The notes under the pieces are model-generated. The model was given only the letters and a program-made list of their open reading frames with translations, was not told the DNA's origin and searched no databases. This document shows positions 29,939-41,190 of a stretch of DNA of 64,000 nucleotides, piece by piece. The translations under genes and the position numbers were made by a program. Numbering within the stretch: the stretch's first letter is position 1; each line of letters begins with the position of its first letter. Source of the stretch: Diplonema papillatum (lineage: Eukaryota; Euglenozoa; Diplonemea; Diplonemida; Diplonemidae); the NCBI GenBank assembly GCA_030068145.1, contig JAPJBO010000518.1:62001-126000 (forward strand). The letters are read 5' to 3'.

Positions 29939-31323
29939 CTGACGAGGCTCAACGTTTGCGAGTTGTAGACGCAGACGCTGCCCGTCTCGTGGAAGCACCA
30001 GACCGTCGTCGGGGCGGCGAGCAGCTTCGTGATGCCGGAGTGCGGGTTGCCGACAGACCGGGTGACCGCCATGTCCGCTACGTCGATGACGGACACCGCG
30101 TGGCTCTTGGTCGCTGCCAGCAGGAACTTCCCGGCCAGCAGCAGGTCCGCCACCGCCGACGCCAGCGGCGCCACTTTTTGCGGCCCGCCGCCGCCGCGCC
30201 CCGCCGCCGGCGGCGCCGCCCACGCGGACACGAACCCCGCCTTGTCGCCAGCGTACACAAACCGGCCTCCGGCGACTAAGGAGGTGATACCACCCTTCGC
30301 ATTGCCGAGCGATGCTTGCTTCTCCATCGTGTGGGGGTCGATCAAGTGCAATTGCGCATCTTCGCCGCCGGTGGCCACGTTTCCGGTGGCTAGGTGGAGG
30401 CACATGGCGGTGACCCTGCCGGAGTGGACGGGGACATCTGAGGATGTGCGCTCGCCTTTGACGGCGTCGAGCGAGGCAAGGGCGCCGTTTTCCTGCGCGA
30501 TGAGGATGAGGGAGGACCCGTTCCACCCCGGGACGAACAGCATCGCCGTGATCTTCGGTGCGCGGCCGCCGCCGCCGCGCTGCACGACGCCGAACACGGT
30601 TCCATCCTTCTCGCGGATGGTGATGTCACCCGACGCCTCTGCGCACCACACCGTCGAATCCGCACTCACCATGCACAGCGGGCCTCCCACCACCCTCCCT
30701 ACCGGGCGCTCAATCCCCCCTGATTTCCGGTCGAACGCGCTGCGGACGACTCGAGGGATCCTCTTCCGGACCGCCGCCGCCGTGTACTCAGCCCCGCCTC
30801 CTCCACCGCCGCCGGCCGACAGCCCCGAGAAGCTGCGGCAGGCACCCGCGCCGCCGGCGAGGCTGCTGCTGCGGCTGCTGGGCAGCGCCGCGGAGCTCGC
30901 GCGGTGCAGCGGATTCGGCGTTTTTTTCGGGGAAAGCGGCCTTTTTTGGTTGGGGTTGGCCGCGCCGCCGAGGTTGATGTTGATGTTGCTGCTCGACGAG
31001 GCGAAGGGGCTCCGCGGCCTGTAGCGCTCGGGCGTCGCGAGCCTGTGCACGGTGGAGCTGGAGGCTGAGAGGTTCGTCCTGCCGAAGGACACGGGCGCGG
31101 CGCTGGTCTCCCGCCTGAGGGGGCCCCCGTCCCGCCTGGACGGAGTGGTGGTGGAAGCACTGCCGGACGCGCTCCGTTTCATAGACCCTGCGGCGCTGCC
31201 GCTTCTCGAGACGGCCCCGCCGTGTACCCTCGCACGCGATGACGCGCGGGCGGCCGTGCGGCTGCCGGGCAGCGTGAACTCCTTGTCTCGATGCCATACA
31301 GCGACTTTGCTCTTTGCATCCAT
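29939..31323 (-). CDS. Beta-propeller plus coiled-coil protein, exon 1
   Basis: 1385 nt from ATG (MDAKSKVAVWHRDKEFTL); the donor GTCAG|GTTTGT leaves AG. With exons 2-6 the frame joins without a break to 1080 codons. Residues 1-165 are basic, Ser-rich and probably disordered. About 165-461 form repeated beta-blades with WD-like features (GGPLCMVSADSTVWCAEASG, VTAMCLHLATGNVATGGEDA, SVIDVADMAVTRSVGNPHSG). Most blades lack the classical terminal WD pair, so 'WD40-like' is the safe term. The C-terminal coiled coil suggests a scaffold or cytoskeletal role; no specific orthologue is recognised. The 5' end of this exon and its upstream DNA are multiplied at 31.4-34.9 kb. Confidence 0.85.
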
Positions 31324-31423
31324 GTCCTCCACCCTCCCTCCCTCCCCGCGGCCGGGGTTCCTGTGTAGTGGTGGTGTGGTTGAAGCCTGCTCTCTTTCTT
31401 GAACCTGAACACACAGATCTTCA

Positions 31424-34400
31424 TTCTCGAAAACCTTGCACTTTTTCCGCCCACGCACTGTTTTTTCAGACCACACCAGGGGGTTTCGAGGGGTGGTTAA
31501 AGATAAAACAGTGGTGTCGCCCGAGGGGAGGGCCGCTAAGGAACGGAAGAAGTCGGGAGGCGCTTGCGTGATGGGCTTGGGTGCTCTGTGGTTCAAGGAA
31601 AGCGGCCTTTTTGTGGTTGGGTTGACCGCGGCCGCTTCTTGAGACGGCCCCGCCGTGTACCCTCGCACGCGATGACGCGCGGGCGGCCGTGCGGCTGCCA
31701 GGCAGCGTGAACTCCTTGTCTCGATGCCATACAGCGACTTTGCTCTTTGCATCCATGGCCTCCACCCTCCCTCCCTCCCCGCGGCCGGGGTTCCTGTGTA
31801 GTGGTGGTGTGGTTGAAGCCTGCCCTCTTTCTTGAACCTGAACACACAGATCTTCATTCTCGAAAAACCTTGCACTTTTTCCGCCCACGCACTGTTTTTT
31901 CAGACCACACCAGGGGGTTTCGAGGGGTGGTTAAAGATAAAACAGTGGTGTCGCCCGAGGGGAGGGCCGCTGGAAGAAGTCGGGAGGCGCTTGCGTGATG
32001 GGGCTCGGGTGCTCTGTGGTTTAAGGAAAGCGGCCTTTTTGTGGTTGGGTTGACCGCGGCCGCTTCTTGAGACGGCCCCGCCGTGTACCCTCGCACGCGA
32101 TGACGCGCGGGCGGCCGTGCGGCTGCCAGGCAGCGTGAACTCCTTGTCTCGATGCCATACAGCGACTTTGCTCTTTGCATCCATGGCCTCCACCCTCCCT
32201 CCCTCCCCGCGGCCGGGGTTCCTGTGTAGTGGTGGTGTGGTTGAAGCCTGCCCTCTTTCTTGAACCTGAACACACAGATCTTCATTCTCGAAAACCTTGC
32301 ACTTTTTCCGCCCACGCACTGTTTTTTCAGACCACACCAGGGGGTTTCGAGGGGTGGTTAAAGATAAAACAGTGGTGTCGCCCGAGGGGAGGGCCGCTAA
32401 GGAACGGAAGAAGTCGGGAGGCGCTTGCGTGATGGGCTTGGGTGCTCTGTGGTTCAAGGAAAGCGGCCTTTTTGTGGTTGGGTTGACCGCGGCCGCTTCT
32501 TGAGACGGCCCCGCCGTGTACCCTCGCACGCGATGACGCGCGGGCGGCCGTGCGGCTGCCAGGCAGCGTGAACTCCTTGTCTCGATGCCATACAGCGACT
32601 TTGCTCTTTGCATCCATGGCCTCCACCCTCCCTCCCTCCCCGCGGCCGGGGTTCCTGTGTAGTGGTGGTGTGGTTGAAGCCTGCCCTCTTTCTTGAACCT
32701 GGACACACAGATCTTCATTCTCGAAAACCTTGCACTTTTTCCGCCCACGCACTGTTTTTTCAGACCACACCAGGGGGTTTCGAGGGGTGGTTAAAGATAA
32801 AACAGTGGTGTCGCCCGAGGGGAGGGCCGCTAAGGAACGGAAGAAGTCGGGAGGCGCTTGCGTGATGGGCTTGGGTGCTCTGTGGTTTAAGGAAAGCGGC
32901 CTTTTTGTGGTTGGGTTGACCGCGGCCGCTTCTTGAGACGGCCCCGCCGTGTACCCTCGCACGCGATGACGCGCGGGCGGCCGTGCGGCTGCCAGGCAGC
33001 GTGAACTCCTTGTCTCGATGCCATACAGCGACTTTGCTCTTTGCATCCATGGCCTCCACCCTCCCTCCCTCCCCGCGGCCGGGGTTCCTGTGTAGTGGTG
33101 GTGTGGTTGAAGCCTGCCCTCTTTCTTGAACCTGGACACACAGATCTTCATTCTCGAAAACCTTGCACTTTTTCCGCCCACGCACTGTTTTTTCAGACCA
33201 CACCAGGGGGTTTCGAGGGGTGGTTAAAGATAAAACAGTGGTGTCGCCCGAGGGGAGGGCCGCTAAGGAACGGAAGAAGTCGGGAGGCGCTTGCGTGATG
33301 GGCTTGGGTGCTCTGTGGTTTAAGGAAAGCGGCCTTTTTGTGGTTGGGTTGACCGCGGCCGCTTCTTGAGACGGCCCCGCCGTGTACCCTCGCACGCGAT
33401 GACGCGCGGGCGGCCGTGCGGCTGCCAGGCAGCGTGAACTCCTTGTCTCGATGCCATACAGCGACTTTGCTCTTTGCATCCATGTCCTCCACCCTCCCTC
33501 CCTCCCCGCGGCCGGGGTTCCTGTGTAGTGGTGGTGTGGTTGAAGCCTGCCCTCTTTCTTGAACCTGGACACACAGATCTTCATTCTCGAAAACCTTGCA
33601 CTTTTTCCGCCCACGCACTGTTTTTTCAGACCACACCAGGGGGTTTCGAGGGGTGGTTAAAGATAAAACAGTGGTGTCGCCCGAGGGGAGGGCCGCTAAG
33701 GAACGGAAGAAGTCGGGAGGCGCTTGCGTGATGGGCTTGGGTGCTCTGTGGTTTAAGGAAAGCGGCCTTTTTGTGGTTGGGTTGACCGCGGCCGCTTCTT
33801 GAGACGGCCCCGCCGTGTACCCTCGCACGCGATGACGCGCGGGCGGCCGTGCGGCTGCCAGGCAGCGTGAACTCCTTGTCTCGATGCCATACAGCGACTT
33901 TGCTCTTTGCATCCATGTCCTCCACCCTCCCTCCCTCCCCGCGGCCGGGGTTCCTGTGTAGTGGTGGTGTGGTTGAAGCCTGCCCTCTTTCTTGAACCTG
34001 GACACACAGATCTTCATTCTCGAAAACCTTGCACTTTTTCCGCCCACGCACTGTTTTTTCAGACCACACCAGGGGGTTTCGAGGGGTGGTTAAAGATAAA
34101 ACAGTGGTGTCGCCCGAGGGGAGGGCCGCTAAGGAACGGAAGAAGTCGGGAGGCGCTTGCGTGATGGGCTTGGGTGCTCTGTGGTTTAAGGAAAGCGGCC
34201 TTTTTGTGGTTGGGTTGACCGCGGCCGCTTCTTGAGACGGCCCCGCCGTGTACCCTCGCACGCGATGACGCGCGGGCGGCCGTGCGGCTGCCAGGCAGCG
34301 TGAACTCCTTGTCTCGATGCCATACAGCGACTTTGCTCTTTGCATCCATGTCCTCCACCCTCCCTCCCTCCCCGCGGCCGGGGTTCCTGTGTAGTGGTGG

Positions 34401-34892
34401 TGTGGTTGAAGCCTGCCCTCTTTCTTGAACCTGGACACACAGATCTTCATTCTCGAAAACCTTGCACTTTTTCCGCCCACGCACTGTTTTTTCAGACCAC
34501 ACCAGGGGGTTTCGAGGGGTGGTTAAAGATAAAACAGTGGTGTCGCCCGAGGGGAGGGCCGCTAAGGAACGGAAGAAGTCGGGAGGCGCTTGCGTGATGG
34601 GCTTGGGTGCTCTGTGGTTTAAGGAAAGCGGCCTTTTTGTGGTTGGGTTGACCGCGGCCGCTTCTTGAGACGGCCCCGCCGTGTACCCTCGCACGCGATG
34701 ACGCGCGGGCGGCCGTGCGGCTGCCAGGCAGCGTGAACTCCTTGTCTCGATGCCATACAGCGACTTTGCTCTTTGCATCCATGGCCTCCACCCTCCCTCC
34801 CTCCCCGCGGCCGGGGTTCCTGCGTAGTGGTGGTGTGGTTGAAGCCTGCCCTCTTTCTTGAACCTGAACACACAGATCTTCATTCTCGAAAA
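31424..34892 (-). repeat. ~433 bp tandem array built from the propeller gene's 5' end
   Basis: Eight units (433 bp; one of 434, one of 427). Each contains, on the minus strand, an upstream segment, a copy of the start codon and first ~43 codons (ATGGATGC..., reading MDAKSKVAVWHRDKEFTLPG), then a jump to another exon-1 segment. The true gene follows at 31323. A ninth unit lies at 39229-39660, so the array was continuous before the 34893-39229 insertion. Long minus-strand frames across units are artefacts of the repeat, although each unit could in principle supply a promoter and start. Confidence 0.93.
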
Positions 34893-35044
34893 ACTGGAAG
34901 TTTAATGCCAGCTAATTTCGAGCAAGCCCCGGCAGAGAACGAAATCTACCAAACAGGACACAATATTTCTTGTTCGTGGGTTTCGGGCTCTGTCGCTTTC
35001 CGGAACTGGCGACGACTACTAACTGGTAGTCGAAGAAGCTTTTC

Positions 35045-36110
35045 CCTCTCTGACATCTGATAGATTGTGGTGGTAACCTGCTATTAGTGTCTGACTTCCA
35101 TAGATTGTGGTGTAACCTGCTATCAGGCCCGTTGTAACAAACCGGCCTTTCTGATAGATTGTGGTGTTAACCTGCTATCGGTTGTCGTGACCTCCGGGTT
35201 AGTGGTCTCCACTCGCCTGGTCGCCACAAACCGGCTTCTGATAGATTGTGGTGTTAACCTGCTATCAGTAGTCTGACTCCCATAGATTGTGGTGTAACCT
35301 GCTATCAGGCCCGTTGTAACAAACCGGCCTTTCTGATAGATTGTGGTGTTAACCTGCTATCGGTGTCGTGACCTCCGGGTTAGTGGTCTCCACTTGCCCG
35401 GTTGTCACAAACCGGCTTCTGATAGATTGTGGTGTTAACCTGCTATCAGTAGTCTGACTTCCGTAGATGGTGGTGTAACCTGCTATCAGGCCCGTTGTAA
35501 CAAACCGGCATTTCTGATAGATTGTGGTGTTAACCTGCTATCGGTTGTCGTGACCTCCGGGCTAGTGGTCTCCACTTGCCCGTTGTCACAAACCGGCTTC
35601 TGATGGATTGTGGTGTTAACCTGCCATCAGTAGTCTGACTTCCGTAGATTGTGGTGTAACCTGCTATCAGGCCCGTTGTAACAAACCGGCATTTCTCATT
35701 TCTGATAGATTGTGGTGTTAACCTGCTATCGGTTGTCGTGACCTCCGGGTTAGTGGTCTCCACTTGCCCGTTGTCACAAACCGGCTTCTGATGGATTGTG
35801 GTGTTAACCTGCTATCAGTAGTCTGACTCCATAGATTGTGGTGTAACCTGCTATCAGGCCCGTTGTAACAAACCGGCCCATCCGATAGATTGTGGTGTTA
35901 ACCTGCTATCGGTGTCGTGACATCCCGGTTAGTGGTCTCCACTTGCCCGGTTGTCACAAACCGGCTGCTGATAGATTGTGGTGTTAACCTGCTATCAGTA
36001 GTCTGACTTCCATAGATTGTGGTGTAACCTGCTATCAGGCCCGTTGTAACAAACCGGCCTTCTGATAGATGGTGGTGTTAACCTGCTAACAGTGATCTGA
36101 CTCATAGATT
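35045..36110. repeat. ~180 bp higher-order repeat with inverted TGATAG/CTATCA
   Basis: Six imperfect copies of a ~180 bp unit, each made of three ~60 bp subunits centred on GATTGTGGTGTTAACCTGC and bounded by TGATAG and CTATCA. GTTAAC is itself palindromic. Probably the leader or terminal region of the DIRS-like insertion. Confidence 0.88.
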
Positions 36111-36732
36111 GCGACAACCGGGCACTGGTTGTCGCAACCCGGCTCCCGGTAGATCGTGATGTGGCCTGCTATCGGTCGTGGGGCCTCAGGGCTACTCGTC
36201 GCCTGGTAGCATCCGTCGCCGGGCCGGCAGGCTACCGTTCCGGCGACTCCTCAGCGTGGGCGGCCCCGTGCCGCCGCCGGCAGTGCGCCGCCCTGCCGAT
36301 GCCCCCTGGAGGCCCGCTGGCGCTCTTGTGAATCTCCGCCTCGTGACCTGCGTTTGTTCATTTCTGCCGCCTCATAAAGGAAAGGAGGGGGGAAGATGGG
36401 GGGCTGTTGCGCGTCCTGCAGAACGAGAAAGCCCTTACCTCCGCCCGCTCCGGGAGAAGAAAACGCAGAAAGGCTATCGACCCCGGGGACCACGTGACCG
36501 ACCGCGATCGAGACGGCCGTCGACCTCCGACGCCAGACCGCGACAACGGGGCCAGAGATATCACTGTCTGTGTGTGTGTGTGTGTCCGTGCAGACTGCCA
36601 GGAACCGTGGACCGCCGGCCCGGCCGGCGTGTGCCGGGCGACTAGCGTAAGGGCCAGGTGTCCGAGCGGGGCACGGAAACAGGCCGTGAAGCGGCCGACC
36701 CCAACCTCTACCAGGAACGAAAGGGGAACATC

Positions 36733-37887
36733 ATGGAGTTCAATCTTGCGCCGTACTGGGTGGGGAGGGAAGTTGCGCGCCGCGGTCCGGGTCCTGGCCC
36801 CGCCTTCGAGGAGCTCGAGTCGTGCTCGTGGTTCCGCCGGGAGGACGTGGACATCCAGTATGAAGGGGTCAAAAGGAGTGCGGCCAGGAAGTGGGCGGGC
36901 GTCAGCGAAGGGGAGCTGGCGGAGAGGCTCAACATCCTCCACGTCGTCGTGTACGAGGCGTGGGCCGCCGGCATGTACGAAGAAGCCCCCGAAGGGTTCC
37001 TCGCGGTGGTCGAGAAGTTTCGTGTGTCTGGCCACCGCTCCCTGCTGGAGCTGGTGGTGATCGAGGGCAGGGAGGGGATGCCGACGGCGGTCCCGGTCCG
37101 CTTCCGGACGGCGGCCAAGAAGTGGGGCGCGTGCCATGCCGACCGGGAGAAGAAGGAGGCAGCCAAGGAGGAGGACAAGAGGCGGGCGAGGAAGCCGGGC
37201 GAGGCCCGGGAGGAGCTGGCGGTGAGGGAGCGGATGCTCCGGTTCGGCCTGGCCAGTCTCCCAGAAGTGCTGGTCCCGCCGCGCGCCACTCTCAATGCCT
37301 ACCAGGCAGTGGTCGAGGCGAACCCGGAGCTCGCCTTGCCCTACGTCGACGTGAGCAGGCCCCCGTACACACCCAGGACGCCCGACTGGAAGGTCGACGG
37401 CGGCCTCGACGCCGTTCAGAGGGTGCTCACCCTGCAGCGCTTCGTGGTCGTTGCCAGCCTCGCGGGGTGCTTCGGGAGCCGGCCGTGGCCGGTAGTCCTG
37501 GGGTACCCGGCGGTGGTGGCGGGCATAGCGGCCATGTACGGCGAGGGTATGGCGGCCGAGTACGACGAGAGACTTCGGAAGCTATTCGCCGAGGAGCCGA
37601 AGGCCGAGGAAGGAGCGGAGCTGCACCAGGCGGCCGAGAAGAAGCTGCTGGAGGCGTACCCCGGGATCCTTAACGAGCTGTTCTGGAGGGGGATCGGCGC
37701 GAGGGCGACGTCTGGTGCGGGCCACCGGGGGCCGGGCAGGCGGGAACGCGGCGAGGTCTCTGCCCGGTCCGCCCCCCTCGCCCCCGCTCTCTCTCCGCAG
37801 GAGCAGGCACAACTGAGGAACCGAACCGGGCGCCGCGAACGAGGCGACGAAGGGGGGCGCGCAAAGAAGGCCAAACCCAACGACTGA
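36733..37887 (+). CDS. Capsid(Gag)-like ORF of the DIRS-like insertion
   Basis: 384 residues from ATG (MEFNLAPYWVGREVARRGPG); the frame is open a little further upstream but only with a GTG. A helical N-terminal half with conserved-looking aromatic pairs is followed by a highly charged helix (EKKEAAKEEDKRRARKPGEA), another helical domain and a basic Arg/Gly C-terminus (RRERGDEGGRAKKAKPND). No zinc knuckle is seen. The call rests on composition and on its position 140 bp upstream of a reverse transcriptase. Confidence 0.6.
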   Translation: MEFNLAPYWVGREVARRGPGPGPAFEELESCSWFRREDVDIQYEGVKRSAARKWAGVSEGELAERLNILHVVVYEAWAAGMYEEAPEGFLAVVEKFRVSGHRSLLELVVIEGREGMPTAVPVRFRTAAKKWGACHADREKKEAAKEEDKRRARKPGEAREELAVRERMLRFGLASLPEVLVPPRATLNAYQAVVEANPELALPYVDVSRPPYTPRTPDWKVDGGLDAVQRVLTLQRFVVVASLAGCFGSRPWPVVLGYPAVVAGIAAMYGEGMAAEYDERLRKLFAEEPKAEEGAELHQAAEKKLLEAYPGILNELFWRGIGARATSGAGHRGPGRRERGEVSARSAPLAPALSPQEQAQLRNRTGRRERGDEGGRAKKAKPND

Positions 37888-38025
37888 CTTCGTGGTGGCG
37901 CCTCTCCTTCCTCTCCGCCATTTTTACTTTCTATATCATCCCATCAGCGCGGGCCCTTGCCCGCGCATCAACACCCACGCCAGCTCGTCTCACACTCTTC
38001 ACTTCAACAAGCCGGGCGCCGCGTC

Positions 38026-39006
38026 ATGGCGCCGGGTTCGTCAGCTCCCGGGGGGGGCGACCCGGGCGAGAAGCTTCAGTTCCAGGACGTGCGGAGAAGG
38101 TATGAGTTCGCCGAGTGCGCCTTTGACGCCATGCCGAAGGAGAAGGACATGCCCCAGATCGACGGGGAGATGGAAGCGGCGATCAACTACTGCGCGACGA
38201 CACCGTCTCCAGAGGCCCAGCGCATGCGCGCAGGGTTCCTGGCTCGCTGGAGAAGGAGATCTTCGCAACTTCCGCCGCCTGAAGCCGGTCCGTGCCACGT
38301 GGACCTCCTGGAGGAGATGCTACAGGATCTGGGTATCCGGGGAGCCGACACCTTGCTGCGCCACCTCAGGACGGGCTGCCCTATGTCCGGGGTCGTGGGG
38401 TACGAGGACATCTACTCCCCGGGGCCGCCAGGGGAGCCCGAGATCACCGAAGAGGAGCTGCTGCGCCGCCAGCCCGACGTACTGGCGAGGTCTAGGCAGG
38501 CCATCCGCGCTGACTCCCCGGCGAACAAGGAGGCCATTTGGCGCTCGGTCCAGAAGGAGCTGGAGGCGGGTTTCATGGTCGAGCTCCAGAGTCCACCGGC
38601 GAACGCAGTTTACCTGAGGAGGTTTGTGGTCCGCCAGGTGAAGTCCGACGAGGAGATCCCCCGCGTCAAAGAGCGCGCATGCGACGACGGGCGGATGTCG
38701 TTGATTAACAAGGCTGTTCGGATGTCAACGCCCGTCAAACTGGACTCGGCGGACGTGTTCGCGGAGGTCGCCAGAAGGGTCGCGGTCGGGGCGATGGCAC
38801 GCGACCCGAGCTCCGCATTTAAGTTCGTGGGGTTAGACCACAAGGACGCGTACCGCCAGCTGCATGCCAGGAACGACGGGCTCTGCAGGTGCGTTGTGGC
38901 GGAGGAACCAGCGACAGGCCGAGTCAGGTTCTTCAGGATGGGGAGATTGTCGTTCGGGGAGGCCGCAGCCGTGGTTCACTACGCAAGCTTGCGCGCCGCC
39001 AACTGA
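38026..39006 (+). pseudogene. Truncated DIRS-like reverse transcriptase
   Basis: 326 residues from ATG (MAPGSSAPGGGDPGEK). After an N-terminal extension with a helical EELLRRQPDVLARSRQAI stretch come reverse-transcriptase signatures: basic RVKERACDDGRMSLINKAV, motif A in FKFVGLDHKDAYRQL, and RMGRLSFGEAAAVVHY. The stop follows before motif C, so the catalytic YxDD, RNase H and recombinase are gone. The order and sequence feel resemble DIRS-type enzymes more than LTR ones. Not active as it stands. Confidence 0.7.
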
Positions 39007-39229
39007 ACTCCGTGTGTTAGACTAACGGCCACGGTTGCGCACCTGCCGCCCCCGTCACAGAGCCCGTCCCGTCTTCGCCGTCGGCTCTGTCCCACAGATT
39101 TAGCAGGCCAGCTAAGGATCGTAACCACCGAAACTGTTTGGGCGAATGCAGCATTAAATGTACGTTAAATTCAGCGGGACGAGTCGGGAACGACGGCACC
39201 GAGAGACCCCTCGAAGGAGCGTAATTTAA

Positions 39230-39700
39230 CTTGCACTTTTTCCGCCCACGCACTGTTTTTTCAGACCACACCAGGGGGTTTCGAGGGGTGGTTAAAGATA
39301 AAACAGTGGTGTCGCCCGAGGGGAGGGCCGCTAAGGAACGGAAGAAGTCGGGAGGCGCTTGCGTGATGGGCTTGGGTGCTCTGTGGTTCAAGGAAAGCGG
39401 CCTTTTTGTGGTTGGGTTGACCGCGGCCGCTTCTTGAGACGGCCCCGCCGTGTACCCTCGCACGCGATGACGCGCGGGCGGCCGTGCGGCTGCCGGGCAG
39501 CGTGAACTCCTTGTCTCGATGCCATACAGCGACTTTGCTCTTTGCATCCATGGCCTCCACCCTCCCTCCCTCGCCCCGCGGCCGGGGTTCCTGTGTAGTT
39601 GTGGTGTGGTTGAAGCCGGCCTTCTTTCTTGAACCTGAACAGATTTCTACAGTTCTTCGTTCTCGAAAACCTCGCACTTTTTCGCCCGCATTGTTCCTTC
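39230..39700 (-). repeat. Ninth unit of the 433 bp array, then a decayed copy
   Basis: Resumes the array at CTTGCACTTTTTCCGCCCAC and reaches another MDAKSKVAVWHRDKEF start at about 39551. From 39600 the match decays (AACAGATTTCTACAG insertion, TCGCCCGCATTG). From 39850 to 40740 I see no gene or repeat I can support. Confidence 0.85.
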
Positions 39701-40742
39701 ACACCACAACAGGGGGGATTCCGAAGAAACCTGCACGTGCAAGAAGGAACAAGCGTCACGCAATTAGCAGAGACAGGTCACCACTCGTTCTGCAGTGGAG
39801 TTAGCAGTAGCTCAATGTGTCGGGAGCAGTAGTTGTCGACTGAAAAGTAAGCACGTACCGCGGATGCAGAACATCGATGCAGACGATGAGTGCCGCAAAT
39901 GCAGGCATTCGAAGCCGTTCTGCGAGCAGGCAAGATGGCAAGCGAGAGAGCGTGCCGTACCTCCGGCAGGTCGCTCGAAAACGGGGACCCGAAATGGAAG
40001 ATTCACCCCCAGGAACAATACCCAGCGGACTGGAATCGCAGGCAGGCCCGGATGGAAGCATGAGGTGAGCAGAAGAGACAGAGGAGCGGAGAAACGGGGC
40101 CGCACCAGTGGCAGACCCGGACGTTGGGGTTAAACAATTGAAGAAGAAGTGTAAAGACGAGGAAACACCGACTCGGGCATACCGGCCGAGAACAGCCAAT
40201 CATGGAACCCAGGGCACAAGGGAGGCTACGGCGCGGTGGTGAAGTAACGCTCGCTCGCTAGCATCCGGCAAGAGCCAGCATGACACACGAATTTGGAAAT
40301 GATGCTTCATTTGGAAACAGCGAGGGCAGAGGGAAAATCTGCTTGTACTAGGCTCCTCGGTTCCCGTAGTATCGGGGGAGTTTGAGGCAATTGCTGGCTG
40401 GTGGTCGGTTGTAGTCCGTTGCGTCAAGCACAACCGGGCTTGCCCTCTGGAGGCTTTGGAAAATAGTGGTTCCTGTCTGTCAGAGATGTGCATTCAGCGC
40501 TGCAATGGCAAAGCATTCCGGGTACCTTCTGCGGTGGACCTACACTTTCGGTGCCGCCTTACATATTAATTGGTGTTGGTTTTTACTCGACAGGACCCTG
40601 GTGCAGTCGGTTTAGCTTGATTGCAGCGATCACCTGCCATAACCTGAAGGGGTGGTGCAAAATAAAAAATCGGACCCCCCTTGAGTTTTTCCGGGTTTGT
40701 GCCGGGTTTGCACCGGACATATGGATCACACGAGCCATACTA

Positions 40743-40879
40743 TTTTTTGTTGAACGCCTACGCGCGCCACTGAACCCAGATTCACCTGTGTTTCGTGTGG
40801 GCTACAGCACATTTACCTCCTTTGATCTTTTGCAGCTGGCAGCCTCCTCAAGTATCTCCTACAAAGCAGGTGTGTATAC
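40743..40879. repeat. Family 1 element, left end missing
   Basis: Shares GTTGAACGCCTACGC, GTTTCGTGTGGGCTACAGC and CCTCCTCAAGTAT with the other family-1 copies. It abuts the exon-like segment at 40880. Confidence 0.85.
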
Positions 40880-41190
40880 AAAAAAAAAAGCTGGGTCTGG
40901 CAGGGATTGTCGTACTCCAACTGACTGACAGACAGCCGACGCAGGCGTCGGCGCAGACGTTTGCGTTTGCGTTTTGCAAGTTTTCCGAAAGTCGGCTGGA
41001 GATACGCTGGAGGCAACACTTGCCTAGACGGAGTGGCGGCAGCACTGCTGGACGCACTCCGCTTCGTTGTATTGTTGGCAGCGCCACTTCTCGAGACCAC
41101 CTTCGCACCCGGTGATATGCGCGAGTTGCCAGGGGCACAAAAAGCAGAAACTAACGGCGACTGTATTCCGTCTGCTCTGACGAGAACCAT
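40880..41190 (-). pseudogene. Diverged first-exon relative of the propeller gene
   Basis: From ATG (MVLVRADGIQSPLVS) the frame reads a segment VVSRSG..TKRSAS..AATPSRQ, which matches VSRSGSAAGSMKRSASGS and TTTPSRR of the propeller gene at the same distance from the start. After that it turns basic (KRKRKRLRRRLRRLS) and runs into a family-1 element whose GTATAC could be a donor. No propeller exon follows. Either a decayed duplicate or the first exon of an incomplete paralogue. Confidence 0.55.

Larger units (their letters stand above)
34893..39229 (+). mobile_element. 4.3 kb DIRS-like insertion, truncated
   Basis: Interrupts the 433 bp array exactly between ATTCTCGAAAA and CTTGCACTTTTT. It contains a tandem-repeat leader (35045-36110), a capsid-like ORF and a reverse transcriptase ORF that stops before the catalytic YxDD. 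No recombinase, RNase H or clear terminal repeats are visible, so it is defective. Confidence 0.75.

Noticed and set aside
29939..31323. Naming the propeller gene as a specific WD-repeat family member
   Set aside because: Blades are diverged with few WD pairs, and the coiled-coil tail is not diagnostic; any named orthologue would be a guess.
31900..34883. Repeated ~284-residue minus-strand proteins in the 433 bp array
   Set aside because: They join two array units out of the gene's context; 433 bp shifts the frame each time and the product switches between coding and non-coding segments.
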